A stretch of 64,000 nt of DNA, taken from Flavobacterium salmonis. Its GTDB lineage: Bacteria > Bacteroidota > Bacteroidia > Flavobacteriales > Flavobacteriaceae. The stretch is taken from contig NZ_CAIJDP010000053.1 of assembly GCF_903819435.1 (NCBI RefSeq), positions 1-64,000 of the forward strand, given 5' to 3'. Every line of letters starts with the position of its first letter. The first letter of the stretch is position 1. The translations under genes were made by a program, and so were the position numbers. Below the pieces are notes generated by a model. It did not search any database. It saw only the letters and a program-made list of their open reading frames with translations, and had not been told where the DNA came from. Positions 63,820 to 64,000 of this stretch are shown here, piece after piece.

Positions 63820-64000
<181 letters not shown>

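Overview
The window reads as a chromosomal segment of a Bacteroidota bacterium, almost certainly of the genus Flavobacterium or a very close relative. The evidence is the low GC content, promoters with the Bacteroidota -7 box TAnnTTTG, a type IX secretion sorting domain, class I fumarase, the order serS-lgt-TPR-DUF4286-rsmA-mgtE, atpD-atpC as a separate operon, an ornithine-lipid synthase fusion (OlsF type) and many palindromic intergenic repeats. Most genes are housekeeping genes. No rRNA, tRNA, CRISPR array, prophage or complete insertion sequence was seen.

Layout. 0-10 kb: fumarase, a nucleoside-recognition membrane protein, a winged-helix protein, a DEDDy exonuclease, a DNA methyltransferase repair protein, and a LysR regulator divergent from a rhodanese. 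10-17 kb: membrane M28 peptidase, GNAT-nitrilase fusion, a tail-less SSB and ferritin. 17-25 kb: three members of an uncharacterised exported ~480-residue family, two of them a tandem duplicate, plus a CAT-like acetyltransferase/HAD pair, an EamA transporter and a ParE/RelE-type toxin-antitoxin pair. 25-34 kb: metG, CDGSH protein, SMI1/KNR4 protein, PhzF, small hypothetical proteins, a lipoprotein and a T9SS cargo TPR protein. 33-44 kb: serS, lgt, TPR protein, rsmA, mgtE, proC, a frameshifted nhaA and a 2-hydroxyacid dehydrogenase. 44-49 kb: a run of three small membrane proteins, a MITE, olsF, xth and an OmpA lipoprotein. 49-56 kb: a ketosynthase, bioA, bioD and bioF, with an ECF sigma factor, a membrane partner and a TraB-family protein between bioD and bioF. 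57-64 kb: atpD-atpC, an SGNH-hydrolase lipoprotein paired with a TonB-dependent receptor, and the end of glmS.

The most notable signals are these. (1) A 180-bp MITE with 17-bp perfect terminal inverted repeats sits inside the loop of a bidirectional terminator and brings its own 17-bp perfect hairpin. (2) nhaA is broken by one extra base in an A11 run. (3) One copy of the tandem duplicated exported gene has lost its ATG by a single-base deletion and stays open from an upstream TTG. (4) A TonB receptor is coupled to an SGNH lipoprotein with no SusD. (5) Several families of palindromic repeats lie between genes, some inside apparent operons. I did not find a clear defence island or a wholly new multi-gene system.
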